Source of the DNA: JBAOHV01 sp037045265
GTDB taxonomy: Bacteria; Actinomycetota; Acidimicrobiia; Acidimicrobiales; Microtrichaceae
Length of the DNA stretch: 64,000 nucleotides
NCBI GenBank assembly: GCA_037045265.1
Contig: JBAOHV010000019.1
Location: 310,001-374,000, forward strand
Direction: 5' to 3'
Shown here: positions 25,961 to 34,788 of the stretch, one piece after another
Layout of the letters: every line of letters begins with the position of its first letter
Numbering within the stretch: the first letter of the stretch is position 1
Translations under genes and position numbers: made by a program
Notes under the pieces: generated by a model
Told to the model about the DNA's origin: nothing
Seen by the model: only the letters and a program-made list of their open reading frames with translations
The model's database searches: none

Positions 25961-28036
25961 TCAGCCCGGCGACTGCTCCAGGACGACCACACTCCGCCCG
26001 ACCACCACGAGCACCTCACCGGCACGGTGCTGCCGCGCTGCGGGTGCATTGGCCGTTGCGGTGTCCAACACGGGGGTCCACCGCTCTCCCCACCGGCTCT
26101 CCGGCAACGTCCACTCGAGCGCGCTCTCGCCCAGGTTGCAGCAGATCAGAAGCGTGGTGCCGGCGATCAGCTCGCCACGCTTGCCGACGTCCTCGAGGCC
26201 TCCGTTCAGCCAGAACACGACGCTCACGCCGTCGTCACGCCAGTCGTCAGAGGTCATCTCGGCGCCGTCGGGGCCGAACCATGCGACATCGGGAAGCCCA
26301 CCGCCGTTCACCGTCCGCCCGGTCAGGAAGCGGCGGCGATGCAGCACCGGATTGCCGCGCCGGATCGCCACGACTCCCCTGACGAAGTCCAGCAGGCTCT
26401 CGTCGACGTCGTCCCAGTCGACCCAGGAGATCTCGTTGTCCTGGGCGTAGGCGTTGTTGTTCCCCTGCTGGGTCCGGCCGAGCTCGTCGCCGGCGAGCAG
26501 CATCGGCACTCCTTGCGACAGGAGCAGGGTCGCCAGCATGTTCCGCCGCTGACGTGCCCGTAGCTCGACCACCTCCGCGGCCCCGGTGGGCCCTTCGATC
26601 CCGCAGTTCCAGCTGCGGTTGTCGTCGGTCCCGTCGCGGTTGTCCTCGCCGTTCGCCCAGTTCGACTTGTGCTCGTAGGTGACCAGGTCCGTCAGGGTGA
26701 AGCCGTCGTGGGCGGTGACGAAGTTGATGCTCGCGTGCGGTCGACGTCCGTCGTCCTCGTAGAGGTCCGACGAACCGGTGAGCCGAGCGGCGAACTCACC
26801 GAGCGAACCAGCCCCCGGGCGCCATACGTCGCGAACGCAGTCCCGGTAGCGGCCGTTCCACTCGGACCACAGCGGCGGGAAGTTGCCGACCTGGTAGCCC
26901 CCCTCACCGACGTCCCACGGCTCCGCGATCAGCTTGACCTTGCTGACCACGGGGTCCTGTTGGATCAGGTCGAAGAAGGCCGACAGCCGGTCGACATCGT
27001 GCAGCTCGCGGGCGAGCGTGGCAGCCAGGTCGAAGCGGAAGCCGTCGACGTGCATCTCCTCGATCCAGTACCGCAGGCTGTCCATGATCAGCTGCAGCAC
27101 GTGCGGGTGGCGCATGTTCAAGCTGTTGCCGGTGCCCGTGTAGTCGACGTAGCGCTCGGGGTGGTCGGGGTCGAGGCGGTAGTAGGCCCGGTTGTCGAGC
27201 CCCCGGAAGCTGAGCACCGGCCCGTTCGCCCCGCCTTCCGCGGTGTGGTTGTAGACGACGTCGAGGATCACCTCGATGCCCGCTTCGTGCATGGCCTTGA
27301 CCATCACCTTGAACTCGCGGACCTGCGCGCCGTCCTGACCACCGACGGCGTATTCGTTGTGCGGGGCGAAGAACCCGATCGAGTTGTAGCCCCAGTAGTT
27401 GCTCAGACCTGCCTCGACCAGGCGGCGGTCGTGGACGAACTGGTGGATCGGCATCAGCTCGACCGCTGTGACCCCGAGCGAGAGCAGGTGGTCGATCACC
27501 GCTGGGGCGCACAGACCCAGGTAGGTGCCCCGGTGCTTCGGCGGCACGTCGGGGTGCGTCGCGGTCAATCCCTTGACGTGCGCCTCGTAGAGCACGGTCT
27601 CGTTCCAGCGGGTACCCGGGCGCCGGTCGGCTCCCCAGTCGAACCAACGATTGACGACGACGGAGCGCGGCACGTCGGGAGCGGAATCACGCTCGATGTC
27701 GGCGTCCAGCGAGTCGGTCCAATGGACGCTCCCGGTGATCGCCGTGGCGTAGGGATCGAGCAGCAGCTTCGATCGGTGATGTCGGTCACCGCCGTCGCGA
27801 CGTTCGCCGCGGGCACGGTACCCGTAGCGCTGTCCCGGGCCGACGTCGGGCAGGTAGCCATGCCAGACCGATCCGACGCACTCGGGAAGGTCGACGCTGG
27901 TCTCGTTGCCGTCGACGTCGAACAGACACAGCTCGACGACCTCGGACGCGTCGGAGAACACCGAGAAGTTCGTGCCGGCACCATCCCAGGTGGCACCGAG
28001 CGGATACGGGCGCCCCGGCCAGACTCGAACGACCAT
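25961..28036 (-). CDS. glgX: Glycogen debranching enzyme GlgX
   Basis: 691-aa GH13 isoamylase-type enzyme that cuts alpha-1,6 branches in glycogen. The N-terminal carbohydrate module begins RVWPGRPYPLGATWDGAGTNF. The catalytic barrel shows VVYNHT, the nucleophile aspartate in DGFRFDLA, the acid glutamate in KLIAEPWDVG and the third carboxylate in FVTAHDGFTL. It also has QGVPMLLAGDELGRTQQGNNNAY. The ATG at 28036 gives the canonical N-terminus. It converges with the ABC ATPase gene, 18 bases away. Confidence 0.96.
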   Translation of the reverse strand: MVVRVWPGRPYPLGATWDGAGTNFSVFSDASEVVELCLFDVDGNETSVDLPECVGSVWHGYLPDVGPGQRYGYRARGERRDGGDRHHRSKLLLDPYATAITGSVHWTDSLDADIERDSAPDVPRSVVVNRWFDWGADRRPGTRWNETVLYEAHVKGLTATHPDVPPKHRGTYLGLCAPAVIDHLLSLGVTAVELMPIHQFVHDRRLVEAGLSNYWGYNSIGFFAPHNEYAVGGQDGAQVREFKVMVKAMHEAGIEVILDVVYNHTAEGGANGPVLSFRGLDNRAYYRLDPDHPERYVDYTGTGNSLNMRHPHVLQLIMDSLRYWIEEMHVDGFRFDLAATLARELHDVDRLSAFFDLIQQDPVVSKVKLIAEPWDVGEGGYQVGNFPPLWSEWNGRYRDCVRDVWRPGAGSLGEFAARLTGSSDLYEDDGRRPHASINFVTAHDGFTLTDLVTYEHKSNWANGEDNRDGTDDNRSWNCGIEGPTGAAEVVELRARQRRNMLATLLLSQGVPMLLAGDELGRTQQGNNNAYAQDNEISWVDWDDVDESLLDFVRGVVAIRRGNPVLHRRRFLTGRTVNGGGLPDVAWFGPDGAEMTSDDWRDDGVSVVFWLNGGLEDVGKRGELIAGTTLLICCNLGESALEWTLPESRWGERWTPVLDTATANAPAARQHRAGEVLVVVGRSVVVLEQSPG

Positions 28037-28049
28037 CAGGTCGCGCCCG

Positions 28050-28496
28050 TCACGTCGCGCCCAGCAGGGCCAGCAGACGGGACTGCGAGCGCTCGATCTC
28101 GTCTGCCAGCAGCCGGTCGAGCAGCGGCATCCACATCGACCCGCCGTAGTGGAGGTGCATCTCGAGGACGCTGCCGTCGCCAGACGGCTCCACACGTGCC
28201 TCCATCACCCAGTCGCTGTGGTCACGACCGTCGAGCTCCCGGCGTTCGAACACCACGAGCCGATCGGCCTCGGAGCGGGCCCTGACCATGCGGAGCCGTT
28301 TCGATCGCCGCAACGGGCCCAGCTGACCCCTCAGGTCGACCGACCATGCGGGGCCCGGATCGCTGCCGTCTGCACCGTCGGGCTCTCCGCGGCCCACGAT
28401 GTCCAGCCAATCCGGGTACGTGCCCAGATCGCTGACCACCTCGAACAGGACCCGGGGGTCGACACCGGTGTCGAGCGAAGCGGTCACATCCACCAC
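28050..28496 (-). CDS. SRPBCC (START-like) domain protein
   Basis: 148-aa helix-grip protein of the polyketide-cyclase/START-like superfamily, which binds hydrophobic ligands. Typical elements are DVTASLDTGVDPRVLFEVVSDL at the N-terminus, YPDWLDIV, and a long C-terminal helix (MPLLDRLLADEIERSQSRLLALL). Two adjacent GTG codons are possible starts (28496 or 28493), with GGAG about 9 bases upstream of the first. The ligand is unknown. It ends 13 bases before glgX. Confidence 0.82.
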   Translation of the reverse strand: MVDVTASLDTGVDPRVLFEVVSDLGTYPDWLDIVGRGEPDGADGSDPGPAWSVDLRGQLGPLRRSKRLRMVRARSEADRLVVFERRELDGRDHSDWVMEARVEPSGDGSVLEMHLHYGGSMWMPLLDRLLADEIERSQSRLLALLGAT

Positions 28497-28581
28497 GCCA
28501 TTCTGCTCCGCCCACGGAGGAATCGTGTCCACCTGATCCCGACCGGATCGACCGGGCCGAGGTTCAAGAACGGGCTGATGG

Positions 28582-29919
28582 TCAGCCGCCCGCGGCAGCC
28601 GGCTCAGGAATCGATGGTGCCGGTGGCACCGTCGTGGGGACGACGGCTGTGAACTTGGGGCGGTTGCCGTACGCGGCACGCAGCAGCGGGTAGGGGTTCA
28701 CCGGGCCGATCCCGCCGGGGTGGATCTCGAAGTGAAGGTGCGGCGAGGTTCCTCGGGCGTTGCCGGTGTCGCCCACGAAGCCGACCAGCTCACCCGCTCT
28801 CACACGTTGGCCGTCGTGGATGCCGGGGGCGAAGGCCGACAGGTGCGCGTAGTAGTACCCGTTCCCCGAGTCGCCGGCGACCCAGAGCTTGTTGCCACCG
28901 AGCGACCCGACACCGACCCGCTCCACGACGCCGTTCTCCGCTGCGATCAGCGGGGTTCCGTGATCAGCGAACAGGTCGGCGCCCTGATGCCAGTGAGCCG
29001 AGGCGGTTCCCGTCATCCGCGGGTAGCCCCAGCTGTCGATGAACTCGGTGTCGCCTGCGACCGGGAAGACGAAGCCGGAGATGTAGGCATGGGCGCCGGC
29101 TTGGTAGGCCTGCAGCTCCTGCACTGCGGAAAGGAGCTCACCGAAGGTGGCTCTGACAGCTTCGGACTTGGCGCCCAGATCGGCCGAGGCCTCACCGAGT
29201 GAGTCGGCGAGCTCCAGGTGGGAGCTGTCGAGCTTCTTGCTCAGCTGCTCATAGCGGCGAACCAACCGTTGGTTGCCGTCAGCCACGACACCGATGTAGT
29301 TGCGCGCAACACCCAGGTCGACGGCGTCACTCGAGTTGACCAGGGCCAGGCGTTCGTCGACGTCGCCGACCATGTAGGCCGTGACCGCTCTTTCGAGCAG
29401 GTTCTTGCGCGCAGTGGCGGCCTCGGCAACTGCAGACCGGCGGCCGACGTCGATCGATTCCAGCTCGGCGGTGAGCCTGGCCACGTCTGTCGCAGCCCTA
29501 GCTGCGCCATCCTGCGCGGCGGTGAGAGCGGCCGAGGCGGCATCGACGGCGGCTGTAGCTGCTGTGACCAGCTCCGGGCGCACGGCGATCGACAGCGGAT
29601 CGAAGCTGCGCTGTGCGATCGGGATGTCCACGCCGTCCTCGGGTCCTGGGTCGACCAGGAACGGCGTTCGCGGATCGGCGGTCAGCTCCGGTGGGAGGAC
29701 AGGGACGTAGATGGTCGTGGTAGGAGAGTCGTCGGCGGGCACCGAGGTGGTCGACTCGACATCGGTCGGCGCTGGAACGGAGCTGCTCGTCGACGACGTC
29801 GACGAGGTAGGAGCAGTCGGCTGGACCGGCCCCTCCTGGGCACCGACACGTGGCGCTACCACGACGACCCCAACGGCGGTCAGCAGGACGAGGAGGTGTC
29901 GACGGGTCGAGGCAGGCAT
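28582..29919 (-). CDS. Secreted M23-family peptidase with coiled coil
   Basis: 445-aa protein likely acting on cell-wall peptidoglycan or regulating such enzymes. It has a signal peptide (residues 1-27, cut after VGA), a Ser/Thr/Pro-rich linker and an alanine-rich coiled coil (about 115-285). A LytM/M23 domain follows with zinc motifs HWHQGADLF (HxxxD) and HLHFEIH (HxH), so catalysis appears possible. It resembles EnvC/RipA-type division hydrolases with coiled-coil regulators. A 140-base gap separates it from the thiamine operon. Confidence 0.92.
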   Translation of the reverse strand: MPASTRRHLLVLLTAVGVVVVAPRVGAQEGPVQPTAPTSSTSSTSSSVPAPTDVESTTSVPADDSPTTTIYVPVLPPELTADPRTPFLVDPGPEDGVDIPIAQRSFDPLSIAVRPELVTAATAAVDAASAALTAAQDGAARAATDVARLTAELESIDVGRRSAVAEAATARKNLLERAVTAYMVGDVDERLALVNSSDAVDLGVARNYIGVVADGNQRLVRRYEQLSKKLDSSHLELADSLGEASADLGAKSEAVRATFGELLSAVQELQAYQAGAHAYISGFVFPVAGDTEFIDSWGYPRMTGTASAHWHQGADLFADHGTPLIAAENGVVERVGVGSLGGNKLWVAGDSGNGYYYAHLSAFAPGIHDGQRVRAGELVGFVGDTGNARGTSPHLHFEIHPGGIGPVNPYPLLRAAYGNRPKFTAVVPTTVPPAPSIPEPAAAGG

Positions 29920-30059
29920 TCAGACATGCGGCGCGACCCCTACTCGGACCCCGCCTTCCGGGCATCAACGGTACCGCTTGGTGAGCGGATCACCACATCG
30001 CGCCACCCCGCTGTCACCCGACACGGCCCGGCGCGTACGACAGATGGATCCCGCACCGC

Positions 30060-31681
30060 TCAGAACAGGCTGGCCTCGTCGTCGCCCAGCATCCGGTCGA
30101 CCAGCAGGACCACCAAGGCGCAGATGACCACCAGCACGCACGACAACGCCATGGCCTGACCGAAGCCCGACCCGGCGGGTCGCGACATGAGGCGCTCGAT
30201 GGCAACCGGCACTGTCGGCCGGGAACCGCGGGCGAGGAAGGCCGTGGCGCCGAACTCACCCAGGCACGCGACCAGGGCCAGTCCCGCTCCCGCGCCGAGC
30301 GCACCACGCAGCATCGGCAACTCGACCCGCCACCAGCGCTCGCGTCGATCCAGACCCAGCAGCGACGCCGCGTCCAGCACCGACGTGGGCAGGGCCCGAA
30401 CAGCCGGCAGGACGACCCTGACCACCAGAGGCATTGCCACCAACGCCTGCCCGAGGGGAACGAGCCACCACGAACCACGCAGGTCCACCGGCGGGCGTCC
30501 CACCAGTAGCAGAAGTCCGAGCCCGATGGTCGTGGACGACACCCCGAGCGGCAACAGCGTCAGGCGATCACCGAAGCCGCCCGGATGGGCCGCGACCCGC
30601 GCGTATCACCGCTGCTGCCAGAGCGACCGCGACCAGCGTGGCCACCAACGACGTACCGATGGACACGACGACCGCGTACCAGGGGGCGACCCGCAGGCCG
30701 GACCCGGGATCGACCGAGCCGAGTTGGGCCCAGTTCTGCAATCCCCAGCCGGACCCGACGCGCAGCGAACGTTCGACTACCGCGAGTATCGGCAGCAGCG
30801 ACACGAGCACGACAGCCGACACGGCCGCCGCTACGAGCAGCCGCTCGATCCCCTCGGGCCGTACCCGCCGACCGCCGGTCGCTGTACCACTCCCCCGGCG
30901 CCCCTTGGTGACGCGAGCGTGCACCGCCAGCGTCGCCACGACGGCGACGAGTTGCAGCAGGCAGAGGACTCCGGCGCCGGACAGGTCGAACTGACGAGTC
31001 GCCCGGGTCCAGATCTCCACCTCGATCGTGCTCACCCGACCTCCCCCGAGTATCACGACGACCCCGAAGCTCGTAAGGCAGAACAGGAACACCACGACAG
31101 CTGCGGCGGTGATGGACGGCGCGACGACCGGCAGCAGCACCCGGCGCGCGGGCGCCGACGCGTGAGCAGCCGAGCAGCCGGGCAGCCGGCTCGAGGTCGG
31201 CGGGGACGGCGCTGAACGCCGAGCCGACGGTTCGCAGCACCACAGCCAGGTTGAAGCAGAGGTGCGCAGCGAGGATGGGCCACCAGCTGCCACGCAGGTC
31301 CACCAGCCCACGGGGCCCGAGCAGCGACGCCATCGCTGCACCGACGACGACGGTCGGCAGGACGAACGGGATCGTCGCCACCGATCGCACCGCTGCCCGA
31401 CCCGGGAAGCTGAAGCGCTGGAGCACCCAGGCGACCGGCACGCCGACCAGCAGCGTCACGGCACACGACGCGACGGCCTGGCCGATGGTCAGTGCGAGTA
31501 GTCGCCAGGTCCTCGGGGAACCGAGAACTCGTCCAAAGGCCTCGGTGTCGAATGCCCCGTCCGCCATGACGGTGTGCCAGAGCACCGCGAGCACGGGTCC
31601 GGCCACGACCAGGCCCACGAGCAGGACCACGACGCGGCCCGGCAGGTCACGACTGCCTGCCCGACCCGGGTCGAGCGTCAC
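30060..31681 (-). CDS. thiP: ThiP-like thiamine ABC transporter permease (two frame breaks)
   Basis: Fused double permease (about 540 codons) with two binding-protein-dependent transport domains. The first has VATIPFVLPTVVVGAAM, LEPAARLLGCS and LPVVAPSITAAAVVVFLFCLTSFG. The second has LPTSVLDAASLLGLDR, LRGALGAGAGLALVACLGEFGA. A surplus base near 31144 and one near 30579 (GGG C GGC) break the frame; removing both restores one reading frame. The GTG start overlaps the thiB stop by 4 bases. The product after correction resembles ThiP/FutB-type permeases. No ATPase gene follows it. Confidence 0.82.
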
Positions 31682-32764
31682 TCCATCAGCTCGCGCCACG
31701 ACTCGATCCACCGGTCACGTCCTGCGGCGATCACCGCTGCGTCCAACTTCATCGGGTCCTCCGGCCGGGGTGCCCACCTGACGAACTCCTCGGGGAGTGC
31801 GACATCGATCACGGGGAAGACGAAGTTGCTGAGCGCCAGACCGCCCTGCCAAGTGTCGGAGAGCATGAACGCAACCAGCTCGGCTGCGAGCTCCGGCTCG
31901 GGTGTGCCCGCAAGGATGCCCGCGTACTCGACCTGCGAGGTGCAGCTGTCGAGCATCACGGTAGAGGCGGGCTCGGCGCGGGTTCCCTCGCTGAACACGA
32001 CCTCAGCCGGAGGACTCGACGCGTACGACAGGACGATCGGCCGGTCTCCACCCGACACCGTGTAGTCGTTGTAGTAGGCGTCGTCCCAGCTGGGCCGGAC
32101 CCGTACGCCGTTGTCGCGCAACCTGGTCCAGAAGTCGCCCCAGCCGTCCTCGCCGTAACGGTCGACGGTCCCGACGAGGAATGCGAGCCCTGGCGACGAC
32201 GTCACCGGGCTGGACACCACCGTCAGGTCCTTCCAGGTCGCCTCGGCGAGCTGATCGAGTGTTCGGGGCTCGGCGATGTCGTGCTCGTCGAACCACGCCG
32301 AGTCGATGTTCATGCAGACGTCGCCGGTGTCGATCGGGGCCAGCAGGTCGGCACCGTCGCCGGTCAACAGGTAGCGCTCGGGAACCTCCGACAGCGTGGA
32401 ACCGTCGAGTGGTTCGAGGAGGTCGCCGGTGGTCGCCTTGGTCGCGGACGCGTCCGTCGATCCCGAAGATGACGTCCGCCTCGGGGCTACCAGCACTCAG
32501 GAGCGCTCCGGCCAGCATCGTGCCCGAGTCGCCCGCGGCGATCACCTCGAGCTCGGCGCCCGTTCGCTCTCGGAACTGCTCGGCTACGCCGTCGGGCAGC
32601 ACGAACGAGTCGTGGGTCAGCAGTCGGATGACCGGTGCAGCGTCGCCGGTGGGCGTCGCGCTGTCGTCGTCGCCACACGCTGTCACCAGCACAGCGCCGC
32701 ACGCGACGACTCCGACCAGGAGGCGGGTCGCCGAGATGCGTGACGATCGTGTGTACCGGCTCAT
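31678..32764 (-). CDS. thiB: ThiB-like thiamine-binding lipoprotein (frame break)
   Basis: Periplasmic-type binding protein that captures thiamine for the permease. The N-terminus is a lipoprotein signal ending VLVTACGDDD, then IRLLTHDSFVLPDGVAEQFRE, and EADVIFGID, typical of ThiB/TbpA. The rest (LLEPLDGS, YLLTGDGADLLAPIDTGDVCMNID, SYASSPPAEV) is in another frame. A surplus G near 32455 (GAC G GAC) explains the break. The TPP riboswitch upstream and the thiamine pyrophosphokinase gene overlapping by 4 bases support thiamine as substrate. Confidence 0.88.
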
Positions 32765-33417
32765 TGCAGGCCCTCCTCGGGCATCAGGACGGCGACACAG
32801 CCGTCGGTGACCTCGATCGATGCGGCCGTGCCGACCAGCTCGTTCGACACTCCCCTGGTAGACCCGGCATCCAGTCGCTCGGAGTGCAGGGGCCAGCGCA
32901 GCCCCTGTGTCGTCACGACCGCCGGGCCGTGGACCGCCAGGATCGACAGCACGGCCCCGGGCCGTCCCTCGACCCGGACGAGACCGCGGACGGGCACGAC
33001 GAGCGTCGAGTCGAGCCACAGACGCAGCCCCAGCGGCGCGAAACGCTCCGAGCAGCAACCGAGCACCACCGCGAACAGGTGGTCGGTCCGCCCGCCGTCG
33101 GTGGCGATCACCACCGTGTGGCGCACATCGTCGGCGAGCAGGACGTCCAGAGCGAGCTCCAGGTCGGTCGCGTCCTTGTCGACCGGACGGCGATCCACGA
33201 CGACCCCATCGGCAGCCGCCCGACGGAGCCGCTCGGGGTCGACCGAGTCCATGTCCCCGACCACCAGATCCACGTCCCATCCGTGCGCGTCGGCCAGGTG
33301 CAGACCCGAGTCCGCGGCCACGACCCTGTCGGCGCTCAGCCCTGCGAGCCCCGGATGCGCACCGTGGGTCGACGTCGGTGCAAGTGGTCCGCCGACGAAC
33401 ACGACTGCTGTTCGCAC
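32761..33417 (-). CDS. Thiamine pyrophosphokinase
   Basis: 218-aa enzyme transferring pyrophosphate from ATP to thiamine to give TPP. Motifs are RVVAADSGLHLADAHGWDVDLVVGDMDSV, the RPVDKDATDLELAL segment (substrate loop), TDGGRTDH, and the beta-rich C-terminal domain with STRGVSNELVG. The GTG start at 33417 is preceded by a purine-rich ribosome-binding site (GGAGGGAGG) that borders the TPP riboswitch. The stop overlaps the thiB start by 4 bases. Uptake and activation of thiamine are thus encoded together. Confidence 0.92.
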   Translation of the reverse strand: MRTAVVFVGGPLAPTSTHGAHPGLAGLSADRVVAADSGLHLADAHGWDVDLVVGDMDSVDPERLRRAAADGVVVDRRPVDKDATDLELALDVLLADDVRHTVVIATDGGRTDHLFAVVLGCCSERFAPLGLRLWLDSTLVVPVRGLVRVEGRPGAVLSILAVHGPAVVTTQGLRWPLHSERLDAGSTRGVSNELVGTAASIEVTDGCVAVLMPEEGLQ

Positions 33418-33420
33418 GAT

Positions 33421-33505
33421 CCTCCCTCCGCTGGCATTACCCAGATCAGGTATCGGGTCGGTGGCCCCAGCCACCCTCTCAGCCCGCTGGTGCGAGCTCC
33501 CCGGA
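33421..33505 (-). promoter_or_regulatory. TPP riboswitch (THI element)
   Basis: The minus-strand sequence contains the conserved parts in order. These are GGGGAGC at the P1 5' side, GGGCTGAGAGG (CUGAGA, pyrimidine-sensing helix side), ACCTGATCTGGGTAATGCC (pyrophosphate-sensing side) and AGCGGAGGGA at the 3' end. The end of the element merges with the ribosome-binding purines (GGAGGGAGG) only 3 bases before the GTG of the thiamine pyrophosphokinase gene. TPP binding would therefore most simply hide the ribosome-binding site. It would shut off the thiamine pyrophosphokinase-thiB-thiP operon when TPP is plentiful. Confidence 0.95.
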
Positions 33506-33547
33506 TTGATGTTCCCCGACCATACCGCAGGGAACGAGGGCGCCGTG

Positions 33548-34699
33548 TCAGTCGCCGGTGATGCCGTTCATGCGGGCGAGAGTGCGGAGCATGACCTCGT
33601 CGGCACCGCCACCGATCGACCACAGCCGGGTGTCACGGAAGAACCTGGCGGTCCAGTTCTCCTCGACGTAGCCCATGCCACCGTGGAACTGCACAGCAGC
33701 GTCAGCCATGCGGCGGGCGAGGCGCGCCGATCGGAGCTTGGCGACCGTCGCGTGACGCGTGATGTCCTGTCCGTCCAGATAGTCGGAGACGGCCGCCCAG
33801 TTGTGGTGGCGCAGCATGTCGAGCTCAGCGGCGATGTCGGCGAGCTCGTACTGGATCGACTGGTTGGCGAGCAGCGGCACGCCGAACGCGCGGCGCTCGG
33901 ACAGGAACGCGACCGTGCGCTGCATGGCCAGCTCGATGGCGCCGACCATCTGGTAGGCGGCGATCATGCGCTCGTTCTGGAACTGGGTCATCTGCTGCTG
34001 GAAGCCTCGGCCGACCTCACCGATTGTGTTGGTGAGCGGGACGCGGACCTCGTCGAACGCAAGCTCGGCCGTGTCCGATGCCCGCATGCCCAGCTTGTCG
34101 AGCTTTCGACTCACCGAGAACCCGGGCGTGTCGGTCGGCACGACGATCTGGGACATGCCGCGATAGCCGCCCTCGTCGGAGGTGCGGGCCAGCAGACACA
34201 CCCAGTCGGCCTGGGTTCCGCTCGTGATCCACAGCTTGGTGCCGTTGATGACCCACTCGTCACCGTCGCGCACCGCCCGGGTACGGAGCCCGGCGACGTC
34301 GGAACCGGCGTCGGGCTCGCTGACGGCTATCGCCGCCACATGGTGACCTGTGATGGCCGGGCGCAGATACTGCTCGCGCAGCTCGTCGGTGCCATAGCGG
34401 TGCAGCGCCGGAGTGGCCATGTCGGTCTGCACCGCGAGCGCCATCGCCACGCCGAGCGACGCTGCACGACCGATCTCCTCACCGAAGATCATCGTGTAGG
34501 TGTGATCGGCCCCGCCGCCTCCCCACCGTTCGTCGTACTCGACCCCGAGCAGGCCCAGCTCTCCGAACTTGGCGAACAACTCGTGCGCAGGGAAGTCGCC
34601 GGCCGCCTCCCACGCATCGGCGTGGACGTCGATCTCGTTCTGCACGACCTCCCGGACGGTCGAACGGAACAGGTGGTGTTCGTCGGTGAACCGCAGCAC
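33548..34699 (-). CDS. Acyl-CoA dehydrogenase
   Basis: 383-aa FAD-dependent dehydrogenase. It has VSEPDAGSDVAGLRTRA (FAD-binding loop), LWITSGTQADW, the C-terminal FHGGMGYVEENWTARFFRDTR, and IGGGADEVM with a glutamate at the catalytic position. These features suit the short/branched-chain acyl-CoA or citronellyl-CoA-like groups, but the substrate is not decided. It starts at an ATG and lies downstream of PPK2 on the same strand. Confidence 0.92.
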   Translation of the reverse strand: MLRFTDEHHLFRSTVREVVQNEIDVHADAWEAAGDFPAHELFAKFGELGLLGVEYDERWGGGGADHTYTMIFGEEIGRAASLGVAMALAVQTDMATPALHRYGTDELREQYLRPAITGHHVAAIAVSEPDAGSDVAGLRTRAVRDGDEWVINGTKLWITSGTQADWVCLLARTSDEGGYRGMSQIVVPTDTPGFSVSRKLDKLGMRASDTAELAFDEVRVPLTNTIGEVGRGFQQQMTQFQNERMIAAYQMVGAIELAMQRTVAFLSERRAFGVPLLANQSIQYELADIAAELDMLRHHNWAAVSDYLDGQDITRHATVAKLRSARLARRMADAAVQFHGGMGYVEENWTARFFRDTRLWSIGGGADEVMLRTLARMNGITGD

Positions 34700-34721
34700 G
34701 TCGTCTCCTGGTCGTGGGTCA

Positions 34722-34738
34722 CGTCGCCTCGGGCGACG
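34722..34738. other. Small stem-loop in the leader of the acyl-CoA dehydrogenase gene
   Basis: CGTCGCC and GGCGACG form a perfect 7-bp stem with a 3-base loop, 23 bases upstream of the acyl-CoA dehydrogenase start and downstream of ppk2. It may be an intrinsic stop or attenuating structure between the two genes; there is no U-rich tail. Confidence 0.35.
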
Positions 34739-34788
34739 GGCCCGAAGCTAGTGGCGGACGGTAACCGCCAGGCCGGGCCCGCCCCCCG

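Noticed and set aside
26669..28285. Long plus-strand frame opposite glgX
   Set aside because: No family motif; glgX on the other strand has all catalytic residues.
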